From QHWT01 sp046726015 (GTDB taxonomy: Bacteria; Acidobacteriota; Vicinamibacteria; Vicinamibacterales; 2-12-FULL-66-21): DNA of 17,982 nucleotides. Positions 7,418 through 15,461 of the stretch are shown here, piece after piece. Location: assembly GCA_046726015.1 (NCBI GenBank), contig JBKOZS010000334.1, forward strand, positions 1 through 17,982, given 5' to 3'. Every line of letters starts with the position of its first letter. Positions within the stretch are counted from its first letter, which is position 1. The notes below the pieces were generated by a model. It had not been told where the DNA came from, made no database searches, and worked only from the letters and a program-made list of their open reading frames with translations. The position numbers and the translations under genes are program-made.

Positions 7418-9225
7418 ACGCCCGCGAGTGGCACGACCAGCGCGTCGCCGCGTGGACGGCACGTCGCGACGCTCAGGCGGCGCGCGGAGTCGTGTTGTCG
7501 CGTTTGCGGCTCGCGACGTTTCTCGGCGGCGTCGCGCTGGCGTGGTGGGGTGTGAGCCGATCGCGCGGCGCCTTCGTCATTGCCGGCGGTATCCTGCTGG
7601 TTGCGTTCGCCGTGCTGGTAGTGCTGCACGCACGCGTGATCGATGCCGTCGAGCGCGCCGAGGCGGCACGCGAGGTCCACCTGCAAGCGCTGGCCAGGTT
7701 CCGCCGTGACTGGTCGTCGCTGGCCGAGGTGCCGCCGCCGCCGACACTCGATCTCGACGCGCATCAGTATGCGCGCGATCTCGACATCTTCGGACACGCC
7801 TCCCTTACCAAATGGCTTGGCCCCGGCGCGACCGAGCTGGGAACGTGGCGGTTGATTTCGTGGCTGCTCGAACCGGCGGATCCCGAGATCGTACGTGAGC
7901 GGCATGCCGCCGTGCGCGAGCTCGCTGCAAAACCGGAGTGGCGCGAGACCCTTTCGACTGACGGACGGCTGGGTCGCATCAGGCAGTCGGAGCTCGATGC
8001 ATTCCTGTCCTGGCTGGAAGACGGGTCTTCCCAATCGGCCGCCTGGCTCCGTGTCCTGGTCGTCGCACTCACCGCACTGATCTGGATTTTGATCGCTGCG
8101 CAATTCCTGGGTTTCGTGAACACCGGGTGGTGGGTGATTCCCATGGTGCCGGGGATCGTGCTGTCGTTCGTCTATGCGCGCCGCACCTACTCGGTGTTCG
8201 ATCGCGTGTCGCCTGGCGAGCGCGCCTTGCGCCGCTACGCGGCCATGCTCGCGCATGCGACGGGCGAGTCGTGGTCCTCACCGGAGCTGCAACGGCTGCA
8301 CCACCTGTTGCGCGCGGGCGGTGAAGCACCCTCGGCGATGCGCCGGATCGCGCGACTCGCGGAGTGGTCCGAGCTTCGCACGGCGGCAGCGCTCCTGCAT
8401 TTTCCTGTGCAGGCGGTCACGCTGTGGGACTTTCACGTGCTGTTTGCCATCGAGCGCTGGCGGGCGCGGTGTGGCCGCCACGCACGCGGCTGGCTGGATG
8501 CGCTCGCGGAAATCGACGCGCTGTCTGTATTGTCATCGATCGCGCATCACGAACCCGAGTGGGCGTCGCCGCATGTCGATCGATCGTACGACCGCATTCG
8601 CGCGACCGCCCTGGGGCATCCGCTCATCCCACCGGATCGACGCGTGCCCAACGACGTCGAGCTCGGCCCCCCCGGCACCGTGCTGCTGATCACCGGATCG
8701 AACATGTCGGGCAAGAGCACGCTGCTCCGTGCCATCGGTCTCAACATCGTGCTCGCCGAAGCCGGCGCGCCGGTGTGCACCACGGCGTTTACCATGCCCC
8801 CCGCCGCGTTGTCTACGAGCATCCGTGTGCAGGATTCGCTCGAGCTGGGACTGTCGTATTTCATGGCAGCGCTGGCGCGGCTCAAGGCGATCGTTGATGC
8901 GGCCGAGCGTCGTGACGATCGCGGACGTGTACTCGTATATTTGCTCGACGAAGTGTTGCAGGGAACCAACAGCGTCGAACGCGGAATCGCGGTGTGCGCC
9001 GTGGCGCGGCACCTGCTCGATGCCGGCGCGATCGGCGCGATGACCACGCACGATCTTGCATTGGCGCACGAACAGCCGCTGGCGTCGGCGGCACATCTCG
9101 TGCACTTCACGGAGCACGTCGAGCCGGACGGCAGCATGACCTTCGACTATCGGCTGCGGCCCGGCCTCGCCACGTCACGCAATGCGCTGCGCCTGATGCA
9201 GCTCATTGGCATTCAGCCGAAATGA
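7414..9225 (+). CDS. Membrane-anchored MutS-family ATPase (MutS-related, no mismatch-recognition domain)
   Basis: The 603-residue protein has two N-terminal hydrophobic segments (about 32-46 and 53-71). Next comes a MutS core-like region (DLDIFGHASLTKWLGPGATELGTWRLISWLLEP, about 123-155) that is interrupted by another hydrophobic hairpin (about 211-245). The C-terminal domain is the MutS ATPase: Walker A GSNMSGKS (428-435), the VQDSLELGLSYFMAAL switch region, Walker B LLDEVLQGTNS (Asp512, Glu513) and the TTHD loop. MutS domains I and II, which bind mismatched DNA, are missing and there is no room for them. The family is widespread and poorly understood; a role in mismatch repair is unlikely. 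It sits between a methyltransferase and a GT-C-like gene with ATGA overlaps on both sides. Confidence 0.85.
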   Translation: MNAREWHDQRVAAWTARRDAQAARGVVLSRLRLATFLGGVALAWWGVSRSRGAFVIAGGILLVAFAVLVVLHARVIDAVERAEAAREVHLQALARFRRDWSSLAEVPPPPTLDLDAHQYARDLDIFGHASLTKWLGPGATELGTWRLISWLLEPADPEIVRERHAAVRELAAKPEWRETLSTDGRLGRIRQSELDAFLSWLEDGSSQSAAWLRVLVVALTALIWILIAAQFLGFVNTGWWVIPMVPGIVLSFVYARRTYSVFDRVSPGERALRRYAAMLAHATGESWSSPELQRLHHLLRAGGEAPSAMRRIARLAEWSELRTAAALLHFPVQAVTLWDFHVLFAIERWRARCGRHARGWLDALAEIDALSVLSSIAHHEPEWASPHVDRSYDRIRATALGHPLIPPDRRVPNDVELGPPGTVLLITGSNMSGKSTLLRAIGLNIVLAEAGAPVCTTAFTMPPAALSTSIRVQDSLELGLSYFMAALARLKAIVDAAERRDDRGRVLVYLLDEVLQGTNSVERGIAVCAVARHLLDAGAIGAMTTHDLALAHEQPLASAAHLVHFTEHVEPDGSMTFDYRLRPGLATSRNALRLMQLIGIQPK

Positions 9226-10892
9226 ACGTCGCCGTGTCACGTCTGCGGTACTCCTGGCGCGAGTTTCGTCAAGGGGCCTGGCTCCGGCTGTGGCGGGAAC
9301 CGCTCGCGACCCTCGCCGTGTTCATCGTGCTCCTTGTCGTGATGATGTGGCCGCAGGTGCGGCACATCACAGATCAGGCGATATCGCACCAGGATGTGTA
9401 CTTCAACATGTGGCGGCTGCGATGGTTTGCCCACGCGCTCGCGACCTCGCCGTCGCGGCTGTTCGACGGCAACATCTTCTACCCCGAGCCACGAACCCTG
9501 ACGTTCTCGGACGCGATGATCGTCGAAGGCATCATCGCCGCGCCGCTCGTCTGGCTTCACCTCAAGCCGGTGCTGGTCCACAACTTGATGATGCTCGGGC
9601 CGATCGTGGTTTCCGCGGTCGGCATCTTCATGCTGGTTCGGCACGTGACCGGGAGCCGCGGCGCGGCGTTCCTTGCCGGCATCATCTTCGCCTTTGCACC
9701 ATACCGTTACGAACACATCATGCACATGGAGCTGCAATGGACCATGTGGATGCCGTGGGCGTTTCTGGCGCTGCACCGGACGCTCGAGACCGGCCGTATG
9801 CGCTACGGCATCGCCGCGGGACTCGCGATCGCGCTGCAGATGTTGTCGAGCATCTACTACGGAATTTTTCTCGCGACGGTCCTCGGCGTTAGCGCGGTCC
9901 TGCTGCTGATTGGCGACCGGGCCGTCACGTTTCGCCGCGCCATCGTACCGCTCGCGGCGGGTGCGGTGCTTGCCGCGAGTATCTGTGGGGCTTACGCGTT
10001 GCCGTACCTGCGGACACGTGACGCGCTCGGGGAGCGCCCCGGTGTCGAAGTGACGCGATACAGCGCGAAGCCCGCGAGCTACCTGGTCGCGACGCCGACC
10101 AACTGGCTATACGGCGGTGTGTTCATGAGAGGCGGCGGCCCGGAGCGGCGGCTCTTCCCCGGTGCGGTTGCGGTGCTGCTCGCAATGATCGGACTTCTGC
10201 TGCGCATTCCGGCACGGCGGCAGATCGTCTACTTGGTGGCGCTGGTGCTCGCGTTCGAAATGTCGCTGGGATTTGGCGGCTACACGTACAGCTTTCTTCA
10301 CAGTCACATATCGATGTACCGAAGCCTGCGCGCCCCCGCGCGTCTTGGAATATTCGTCGGCATGTTCCTTGGTGTCCTTGCCGGGTATGGATACGAGGCA
10401 ATCGCGTCATCGCTCCGGCCATGGCCTCGTCGCGTGCTGCTGGCCGTGCTGGTCGTGGTGATGCTGGCGGAGTATGTCACGCGGATGCCGCTGGTCGAGT
10501 ACCCCAACGACGCGGCGCCGGTGTATCGGCTGCTGGCCAGCCAGCCTGCGGGTGTTGTCGCGGAGTTTCCTGTCCCTCGCTTCTTCCCCGGTCGCGACGC
10601 GGAATACGCCTACATGTCGACGTTCCACTGGAAGCCCCTGATCAACGGATACAGTGGTCACTTCCCGAAGTCCTACGTCGAACGCCTGCCGCGTCTCCTC
10701 TCGTTTCCGCACCGGGTCGCCATCGAACAACTGCGAAGCGCGGGAGTTCGATACGTTGTCGTACACGCGTATGGGTATCCGAAAAGGTTCAACCAGCTTC
10801 GGCGGGAGCTGCTGAGATCTGAGGACCTGGTCGAGCTGGGCCTCTTCGACGATGTGGAGGGTCCGGCGTTGCTCTACTTACTCAAGGATTGA
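9222..10892 (+). CDS. Polytopic membrane protein, probable GT-C-type glycosyltransferase
   Basis: The 556-residue protein has about ten hydrophobic helices between residues 28 and 430. A periplasmic loop after the first helix carries HQDVYFNMWRLRWFAHAL (Asp58). An acidic residue and NxW in this place are typical of GT-C glycosyltransferases that use polyprenyl-phosphate sugars. The C-terminal soluble part of about 130 residues has a conserved-looking NGYSGHFPKSY block. I do not recognise the exact family, and acceptor and donor are unknown. The start overlaps the stop of the MutS-like gene (ATGA, 9222-9225), so this is the last gene of a three-gene operon. A hairpin directly after the stop supports that end. 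Confidence 0.65.
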   Translation: MNVAVSRLRYSWREFRQGAWLRLWREPLATLAVFIVLLVVMMWPQVRHITDQAISHQDVYFNMWRLRWFAHALATSPSRLFDGNIFYPEPRTLTFSDAMIVEGIIAAPLVWLHLKPVLVHNLMMLGPIVVSAVGIFMLVRHVTGSRGAAFLAGIIFAFAPYRYEHIMHMELQWTMWMPWAFLALHRTLETGRMRYGIAAGLAIALQMLSSIYYGIFLATVLGVSAVLLLIGDRAVTFRRAIVPLAAGAVLAASICGAYALPYLRTRDALGERPGVEVTRYSAKPASYLVATPTNWLYGGVFMRGGGPERRLFPGAVAVLLAMIGLLLRIPARRQIVYLVALVLAFEMSLGFGGYTYSFLHSHISMYRSLRAPARLGIFVGMFLGVLAGYGYEAIASSLRPWPRRVLLAVLVVVMLAEYVTRMPLVEYPNDAAPVYRLLASQPAGVVAEFPVPRFFPGRDAEYAYMSTFHWKPLINGYSGHFPKSYVERLPRLLSFPHRVAIEQLRSAGVRYVVVHAYGYPKRFNQLRRELLRSEDLVELGLFDDVEGPALLYLLKD

Positions 10893-10916
10893 GGGTGCTC
10901 CTTGCACCCGTCTTGT
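10893..10916 (+). terminator. Probable intrinsic terminator after the GT-C-like gene
   Basis: A perfect 6-bp stem GGGTGC/GCACCC with a five-base TCCTT loop starts on the base after the stop codon and is followed by GTCTTGT. The T tract is weak, so termination may be partial. Confidence 0.45.
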
Positions 10917-10968
10917 CCGCCGTAGCGCGAACCGCGGCATGGCCCGCCGTAGCGCGACGCGAAGGCGG
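10917..10968. repeat. Two copies of a CCGCCGTAGCGCGA repeat with a REP-like hairpin
   Basis: The 14-base unit CCGCCGTAGCGCGA occurs at 10917-10930 and 10944-10957, offset by 27 bases. The second copy is closed by GGCGG (10964-10968), giving a CCGCC/GGCGG hairpin with an inner CGC/GCG pairing. The core also resembles the palindrome at 674-697. The rest of this 127-base gap (10893-11019) holds only the terminator and a Shine-Dalgarno. Confidence 0.55.
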
Positions 10969-11009
10969 CCCGACCTCAGCTGGTACCGATGTTGCTCTTT
11001 GTAAGTTTT

Positions 11010-11014
11010 GGAGG
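11010..11014 (+). promoter_or_regulatory. Shine-Dalgarno for the 58-residue small protein
   Basis: GGAGG is 5 bases upstream of the GTG at 11020. This is the best ribosome binding site in the area and is the main reason to accept the short gene. Confidence 0.55.
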
Positions 11015-11019
11015 ACCCT

Positions 11020-11196
11020 GTGACCAGACGGACCCTTGGATTTATGGCTGGCGTTGTTGGCTCGACATTAGGTGCGTGGTGGTGGAGCACTCAACGCAGG
11101 TCGCACGCTTACTCATCGATGGAATCACCGCGTGACAGGGGGACTGTCATCTTCGACAACACACCCACGGCGAGCGGCGTCGACGCCATTATCTGA
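11020..11196 (+). CDS. Small predicted membrane protein, 58 residues, function unknown
   Basis: The frame begins at GTG behind a strong Shine-Dalgarno. Residues 2-5 (TRRT) are basic and residues 6-23 (LGFMAGVVGSTLGAWWW) form one hydrophobic helix. A polar tail follows with QRRSHAYS and ends in GTVIFDNTPTASGVDAII. Basic residues flank both ends of the helix, so topology is uncertain, and a twin-arginine signal cannot be excluded. Codon use in the first half (AGA, TTA, TCA, ACA) is more AT-ending than in the neighbours. It precedes the GT2 pair on the same strand by 67 bases. I do not recognise the family; it may be an accessory of the glycosyltransferase cluster. Confidence 0.5.
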   Translation: MTRRTLGFMAGVVGSTLGAWWWSTQRRSHAYSSMESPRDRGTVIFDNTPTASGVDAII

Positions 11197-11263
11197 GCTT
11201 TACCGCGAGCGCGCGGGGGGCACGCGCGACGAGCACGGCCTCCTGCACTGCGAGCGTTCGCCG

Positions 11264-12541
11264 ATGAAGCTCATCAGCGTCGATCTCGAGTCGGGTGTAC
11301 CTGCGATCCCTGCTGCCGAACGCGGGGAGTACTGGGTGCTCGTACGGCTGCACGGGCACCCGATGGGTGTCGTGTATCCGGACCCGCGCGGCTGCTCTTC
11401 ACGAGAACTGGGCCGGCTGATCGTCGAGCGCCACGGGTGGGCGATCGTCGCTCACCTCGTGGGCGACGGCGGACCGAGCGCTCCATCCATTGACGACCTG
11501 GCGCGCATACCGAGGGAGTGTCCTCGCGCTCGGCTCGAGCCGCGGGCCATCGTCACGGTGGCCGTGTGCACGCGCGATCGCGCATCGCAGCTGCCCCAGT
11601 GTCTGGATGCGATTGCCGCGCTCGACTATCCCTCGCACCTGCTCGACATCCTAATCGTCGATAACGCGCCGGCCGACGACTCGACGCGCGACGTCGTGGC
11701 TCGCTATCCCGGCTTCCGCTACGTGCAGGAGCCGCGTCCCGGCCTCAATTGGGCGCGCAACCGCGCCGTTCTCGAGTCGCGCGGCGAGATCATCGCCTAC
11801 ACGGACGACGACGTCAGCGTTGATCGAGGGTGGGTGCGGACAATTGCGGCGACGTTCGAACAGGAACCGCATGCCATGTGCGTGACCGGACTCGTCATTC
11901 CGGACGAGATCGAGACCGAAGCGCAGCGGCTGTTCGAGGTGTATGGCGGGTTCGGCCGTGGCTTTGCGCGGTGGGTGTATCGCGTCGATGCTGATGCGCG
12001 TGAGGCCGTAGCGCGATCGTACGGCGGCACGGGACGGTTTGGCACGGGCGCCAACATGGCGCTGCGCCGCTCGTTCTTCGAACGTGAGGGTCTGTTCGAT
12101 CCGGCGCTCGACGTCGGCACGCCCACCAACGGCGGCGGCGACCTCGAGATCTTCTTCCGCGTACTGAAAGCGGGGCACGCGCTCGTGTACGAGCCGGCCG
12201 CGCTCGTGCGCCACCGGCATCGGCGAGAGTACGCGGCGCTTCGCACCCAGCTTGCCAATAACGGGATTGGGTTCTACGCGTACCTGGTCAGGACGGCCCA
12301 GGCGTATCCGGAAGAGCGCGGTGCCGTCATTCGTCTCGGCCTCTGGTGGATGTGGTGGTGGCACGCTCGGCGGCTTTTGCACTCGCTCACTCGTCGCTCG
12401 TCGCTGCCGCGCGATCTCATCATCGCCGAGCTGAAGGGATCGTTCGCAGGACTGCGCCGCTATCAACGATCGCGTCGGCACGCCGCGAACGTGTTGCGCA
12501 CGTTCGGCGCGCCCGGCGCCCTGCCCGGAGCTTCGTCATGA
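11264..12541 (+). CDS. GT2 family glycosyltransferase with extra N-terminal domain (first of a pair)
   Basis: The 425-residue protein has an N-terminal domain of about 90 residues (SVDLESGVPAIP...YWVLVRLHGHPMGVV) that I cannot name. A GT-A catalytic domain starts near residue 97: VTVAVCTRDRASQLPQCLDAI, the nucleotide-binding Asp in ILIVDNAP, YTDDDVSVD (DDD at 181-183, metal and sugar-nucleotide binding), a GTGANMAL acceptor-side loop, and GGGDLEIFFRVLKAGH with the likely catalytic acidic residue. The C-terminus is basic with an amphipathic Trp-rich stretch that may touch the membrane. Donor and acceptor are unknown. ATG at 11264 is used because the N-terminal domain then lines up with that of the next gene; no clear Shine-Dalgarno is seen. 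The stop overlaps the next start (ATGA). Confidence 0.82.
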   Translation: MKLISVDLESGVPAIPAAERGEYWVLVRLHGHPMGVVYPDPRGCSSRELGRLIVERHGWAIVAHLVGDGGPSAPSIDDLARIPRECPRARLEPRAIVTVAVCTRDRASQLPQCLDAIAALDYPSHLLDILIVDNAPADDSTRDVVARYPGFRYVQEPRPGLNWARNRAVLESRGEIIAYTDDDVSVDRGWVRTIAATFEQEPHAMCVTGLVIPDEIETEAQRLFEVYGGFGRGFARWVYRVDADAREAVARSYGGTGRFGTGANMALRRSFFEREGLFDPALDVGTPTNGGGDLEIFFRVLKAGHALVYEPAALVRHRHRREYAALRTQLANNGIGFYAYLVRTAQAYPEERGAVIRLGLWWMWWWHARRLLHSLTRRSSLPRDLIIAELKGSFAGLRRYQRSRRHAANVLRTFGAPGALPGASS

Positions 12542-13818
12542 AGCGGAACGACTGGCCGATCGCCGTCCGCACCGTCGAACTGCGCGAACCCTTTCATCCC
12601 ATCTCCGACGTCGATCCCTATCCGCGCACGCGCGTGTTCGTGTTCGACGGCGGGGCGCTCGTCGGCAGTGTCGACATTGGCAACGCTCACGGCCCGATTT
12701 CGGTGACGCGCCTCCGTGACGCGATTGGCAACGGCCTCGCCTTTGAGTTGATGCAGCGATCGGTGTCCCGGCAGATTGCGGGCCCGGAGGAGGATCCCGC
12801 TCTTCCGCCGGACGTGTCCGTTTCGGTCGTGGTTCCGACCTGCAACAGGCCGGACGACCTCCGCCGCTGTCTGATGGCATTACACGCCCAGGTCTCGCCC
12901 CGCCGCGTTGAGATTGTCGTCGTCGACAACCGTCCGGGCACATCGATCACCGCCCAGGTCGTGCGCGATTTTCCGGACGTTGTGCTGATTGAAGAATCAC
13001 GACCCGGGCTCTCGTACGCCCGCAACGCAGGATTCAGCGCGGCGACCGGCGACATTCTCGTCGCCATCGACGACGACGTGACCGTGCCGTCGGGGTGGCT
13101 GGAGCGGCTCGTCGCGCCGTTCGCCAGGCCGCAGGTGATGGCCGTGACGGGTCACGTGCTGCCGATGGAGCTCGAGACCGAATCGCAGTGCCGGTTCGAG
13201 GCCTACGGAGGTCTCGGCAAAGGCTTCAATCGCTTCCAGGTAGACGGCACATGGTTTCGATCGCTGCGCGGCGCCGTGCCCACGTGGCACCTCGGCGCCA
13301 CCGCGAACGCGGCATTCCGCGCGACGATCTTCCAGGCGCCGGAAATCGGCCTGCTCGATGAAGCGCTCGGCGCCGGCATGCCGACAGGCTGCAGCGAAGA
13401 CACATACCTCTTCTACAAGATTCTCAAGGCCGGCCACGCGATTCAGTACGAGCCAACCGCGTGGGTGTGGCATCGGCATCGCCGCGACAACGAATCGTTG
13501 AAGGATCAGATTTATTGCTATAGCAAAGGACACGTCGCGTATCAGCTGACGACATGGTTGCGCGATCGCGATCGACGGGCTCTGGTGCGTCTCGGCTACT
13601 CCCTGCCGAAGGTGTACTGCTGGCGCGCGTACATGCGGCTGCGCGGCAACAGCGATTACCCGTTGAGCCTGATCCTGACTGAAATTGCCGGCAATCTCGC
13701 CGGCCCCTGGGCGCTCTGGCAGTCGCGCCGCCGCGTGCGGCGGTTCGGCCGCAGCGCGCCCGTGAGGCGCCATGCTGTATCGATGGAAGGTCCGCTCACT
13801 CAAAGTCCCACGTCTTAA
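12538..13818 (+). CDS. GT2 family glycosyltransferase with extra N-terminal domain (second of a pair)
   Basis: The 426-residue protein is a paralogue of the gene before it. Residues 1-85 match the same unnamed N-terminal domain (TVELREPFHPIS...TRVFVFDGGALVGSV). The GT-A domain begins at about residue 94: VSVVVPTCNRPDDLRRCLMAL, EIVVVDNRP, AIDDDVTVP (DDD at 178-180), a HLGATANAAF loop and SEDTYLFYKILKAGHAI with the conserved Glu-Asp. Both proteins share the blocks VTGxVxPxExETExQ, GGxGxGF and WHRHRR or RHRHRR, so they probably arose by duplication and now add different or successive sugars. The last 47 bases overlap the next gene. Confidence 0.83.
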   Translation: MKRNDWPIAVRTVELREPFHPISDVDPYPRTRVFVFDGGALVGSVDIGNAHGPISVTRLRDAIGNGLAFELMQRSVSRQIAGPEEDPALPPDVSVSVVVPTCNRPDDLRRCLMALHAQVSPRRVEIVVVDNRPGTSITAQVVRDFPDVVLIEESRPGLSYARNAGFSAATGDILVAIDDDVTVPSGWLERLVAPFARPQVMAVTGHVLPMELETESQCRFEAYGGLGKGFNRFQVDGTWFRSLRGAVPTWHLGATANAAFRATIFQAPEIGLLDEALGAGMPTGCSEDTYLFYKILKAGHAIQYEPTAWVWHRHRRDNESLKDQIYCYSKGHVAYQLTTWLRDRDRRALVRLGYSLPKVYCWRAYMRLRGNSDYPLSLILTEIAGNLAGPWALWQSRRRVRRFGRSAPVRRHAVSMEGPLTQSPTS

Positions 13819-14584
13819 CCTCCTCTGGCGCCGCTGGCGCGCACGCAACGGGGACGTCGTCGGGAGCTACGACCGTTTGCCGGAGTACATTCGCCGGCAC
13901 GCGCCGGGGCGATCCTTTGCGGATATCGGGTGCATGTGGGGCGTGAACGGCGAATACGCATTCATCGCCGAGGAGGCGGGCGCGACATCGGTCAAAGCGG
14001 TCGACGTGTTTGGCCCGACGCCGGAATTCGAGGAGAAACGGCACGCCCGTGGATCGCACGTCGAGTTCGTGCTCGGTGACATCACGCGGCTGGACACGCT
14101 CGAACGCATCGGCGAGGTCGATGTCGTCTTCTGTGCGGGTGTCCTTTATCACCATCCAAGCCCGTTCGATCTGCTCGTCGCGCTTCGGCGGATCTGTCGC
14201 GAGACGCTCATCCTGCGCACGTCAACGATCCCTGAAGTCCGCGGGCTGCCAAACGCGGCCGTCTACTTCCCGATGCTCGATGCGCGTGCGCGCAAGTTGT
14301 GGAACCTGAAGTCGCTCGGACTGTTGCACCAGGCGGGCATCAGCAACGAGTTCCAGCCCTCTGAGGGTTATGGCAACTGGTTCTGGGGACTGACGCCGAG
14401 CTGCCTGGAGTCCCTCCTCGAGACCGCGGGCTTCCGCGTGGATTTTCGCGCGACGGAGGCATTCGCGCAGACGTGCGTGTGCGCGGCTGTGACGCCGGCT
14501 TTGAAGCACGAGCTTCCCGACGAGTTCAGCGCCCGCCGCCTGGCGGCACAGATTTCGGCGGCGGGAATCGCGCGGCCAGCGTGA
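13772..14584 (+). CDS. Class I SAM-dependent methyltransferase, CmoB/DUF1698-like core
   Basis: The 270-residue protein has motif I FADIGCMWGVNGEYAF (about 49-64), the acidic motif-II residue in VKAVDVFGP, LGDITRLD, and a post-motif DVVFCAGVLYHHPSPFDLLVALRRI. That last block resembles CmoB and DUF1698 methyltransferases (VLYH...P). Full CmoB is larger and acts on tRNA; the context here suggests sugar or glycan methylation instead. The N-terminus is strongly basic (KVRSLKVPRLNLLWRRWRAR). ATG at 13772 has GAGG upstream and overlaps the end of the preceding GT2 by 47 bases. Its 3' end overlaps the convergent GT2 gene by 59 bases. Confidence 0.75.
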   Translation: MLYRWKVRSLKVPRLNLLWRRWRARNGDVVGSYDRLPEYIRRHAPGRSFADIGCMWGVNGEYAFIAEEAGATSVKAVDVFGPTPEFEEKRHARGSHVEFVLGDITRLDTLERIGEVDVVFCAGVLYHHPSPFDLLVALRRICRETLILRTSTIPEVRGLPNAAVYFPMLDARARKLWNLKSLGLLHQAGISNEFQPSEGYGNWFWGLTPSCLESLLETAGFRVDFRATEAFAQTCVCAAVTPALKHELPDEFSARRLAAQISAAGIARPA

Positions 14585-15461
14585 CCCGCGTCTTCCTGCC
14601 GGCCTCGCGCGCGAGGCGCGCAGGGTGCCAGTACGCGAGCGTCAGCGCCTTGCGCATCGCCTGCAGCAGCTCGCAGCGCCGCACGTGAGCTCTGATCTCC
14701 TCGACGAGCTGCGTTCCATAGAACTCGCGCCAGGTGTGGCATCCGTCGCGCCACGCGTCGACCCACGCCGATGTTGTTGGTTTATGGCGACGCATGACGA
14801 CGAGCGTCTCGCGCAGCATCCGTGAGGCATTCCCGCTCATGTTGCCGGCGTGCCGCCGATACGCGGCAACGAGCTGCGCATGATCGTGCGCGGGCCAACG
14901 CCGCGTAATCCGCAGATAGAGATCGTAGTCCGCGGCCGCATCAAAGCCCCGGGCGAACCCGCCAGCCTCGAGCAGCGCCTCGCGCCGGAAGATCACCGTC
15001 GCTGGCATCCAGATCATGTTGCGGCGAAGCAGCGCGGCGTGGTGGTCGCCGTCGACACGCGGCTCTTCCGGTGTCGGCCAATGACTCCCGTCGGGACCCA
15101 TCATCACGCAGCGGCCAAACGCCATCGCGCAGGCGGGTCGATCGTCGAGCGCGCGCGCACCATGCTCAATCGCGCCCGGCAGCAGTCGATCGTCCGCGTC
15201 GAGGAAAATGACGTAGCGTCCGCGGGATCGCGTCAGCCCGGCATTCCGCGCGGCCGCGAGCCCCTGGTTCGCCTGTCGAATGCTCGCGACGCCGGGTATC
15301 GAGGCGGCCACGTCACTGGTCTCGTCTGTCGACCCATCGTCCACAACGATGATTTCAATCGCGCGAGAGCCAGCGTCGATACTGCGAATCGACTCGACCA
15401 GGTACGAGGCCTGGTTGTAACACGGGATCACGATCGAGACGTCGATGGACGTGTGCGTCAT
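14526..15461 (-). CDS. GT2 family glycosyltransferase
   Basis: The 311-residue protein is a canonical GT-A family 2 enzyme: DVSIVIPCYNQASYLVESI (from residue 7), EIIVVDDGSTDET, ANQGLAAARNAGL (64-75), VIFLDADDRLLPG (DAD at 88-90), and later AADYDLYLRIT with the acidic pair that probably includes the base. The basic C-terminal stretch contains YWHPARLAREAGRKTR. The start is the ATG at 15461, which overlaps the stop of the upstream GT2 (ATGA, 15458-15461). It is the last gene of the Wzm/Wzt operon and its 3' end is antisense to the end of the methyltransferase gene. The sugar added is unknown. Confidence 0.85.
   Translation of the reverse strand: MTHTSIDVSIVIPCYNQASYLVESIRSIDAGSRAIEIIVVDDGSTDETSDVAASIPGVASIRQANQGLAAARNAGLTRSRGRYVIFLDADDRLLPGAIEHGARALDDRPACAMAFGRCVMMGPDGSHWPTPEEPRVDGDHHAALLRRNMIWMPATVIFRREALLEAGGFARGFDAAADYDLYLRITRRWPAHDHAQLVAAYRRHAGNMSGNASRMLRETLVVMRRHKPTTSAWVDAWRDGCHTWREFYGTQLVEEIRAHVRRCELLQAMRKALTLAYWHPARLAREAGRKTRVTLAARFPPPKSVPPGGGR

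Noticed and set aside
7378..8256. Long open frame (292 codons) on the minus strand opposite the MutS-like gene
   Set aside because: It lies fully antisense to a gene with clear MutS ATPase motifs. Its composition (Arg-, Gln- and His-rich) is typical of GC-rich shadow frames.
7414..9225. Naming the MutS-like gene mutS (mismatch repair)
   Set aside because: Domains I and II are absent and membrane segments are present, so only the ATPase and part of the core are shared with MutS.
10917..10968. CRISPR array or attachment site
   Set aside because: There are only two 14-base units with a 13-base spacer, no cas genes and no integrase nearby.
13772..14584. Calling the methyltransferase CmoB (tRNA modification)
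   Set aside because: Only the central core resembles CmoB. The protein is shorter and sits in a glycan locus.
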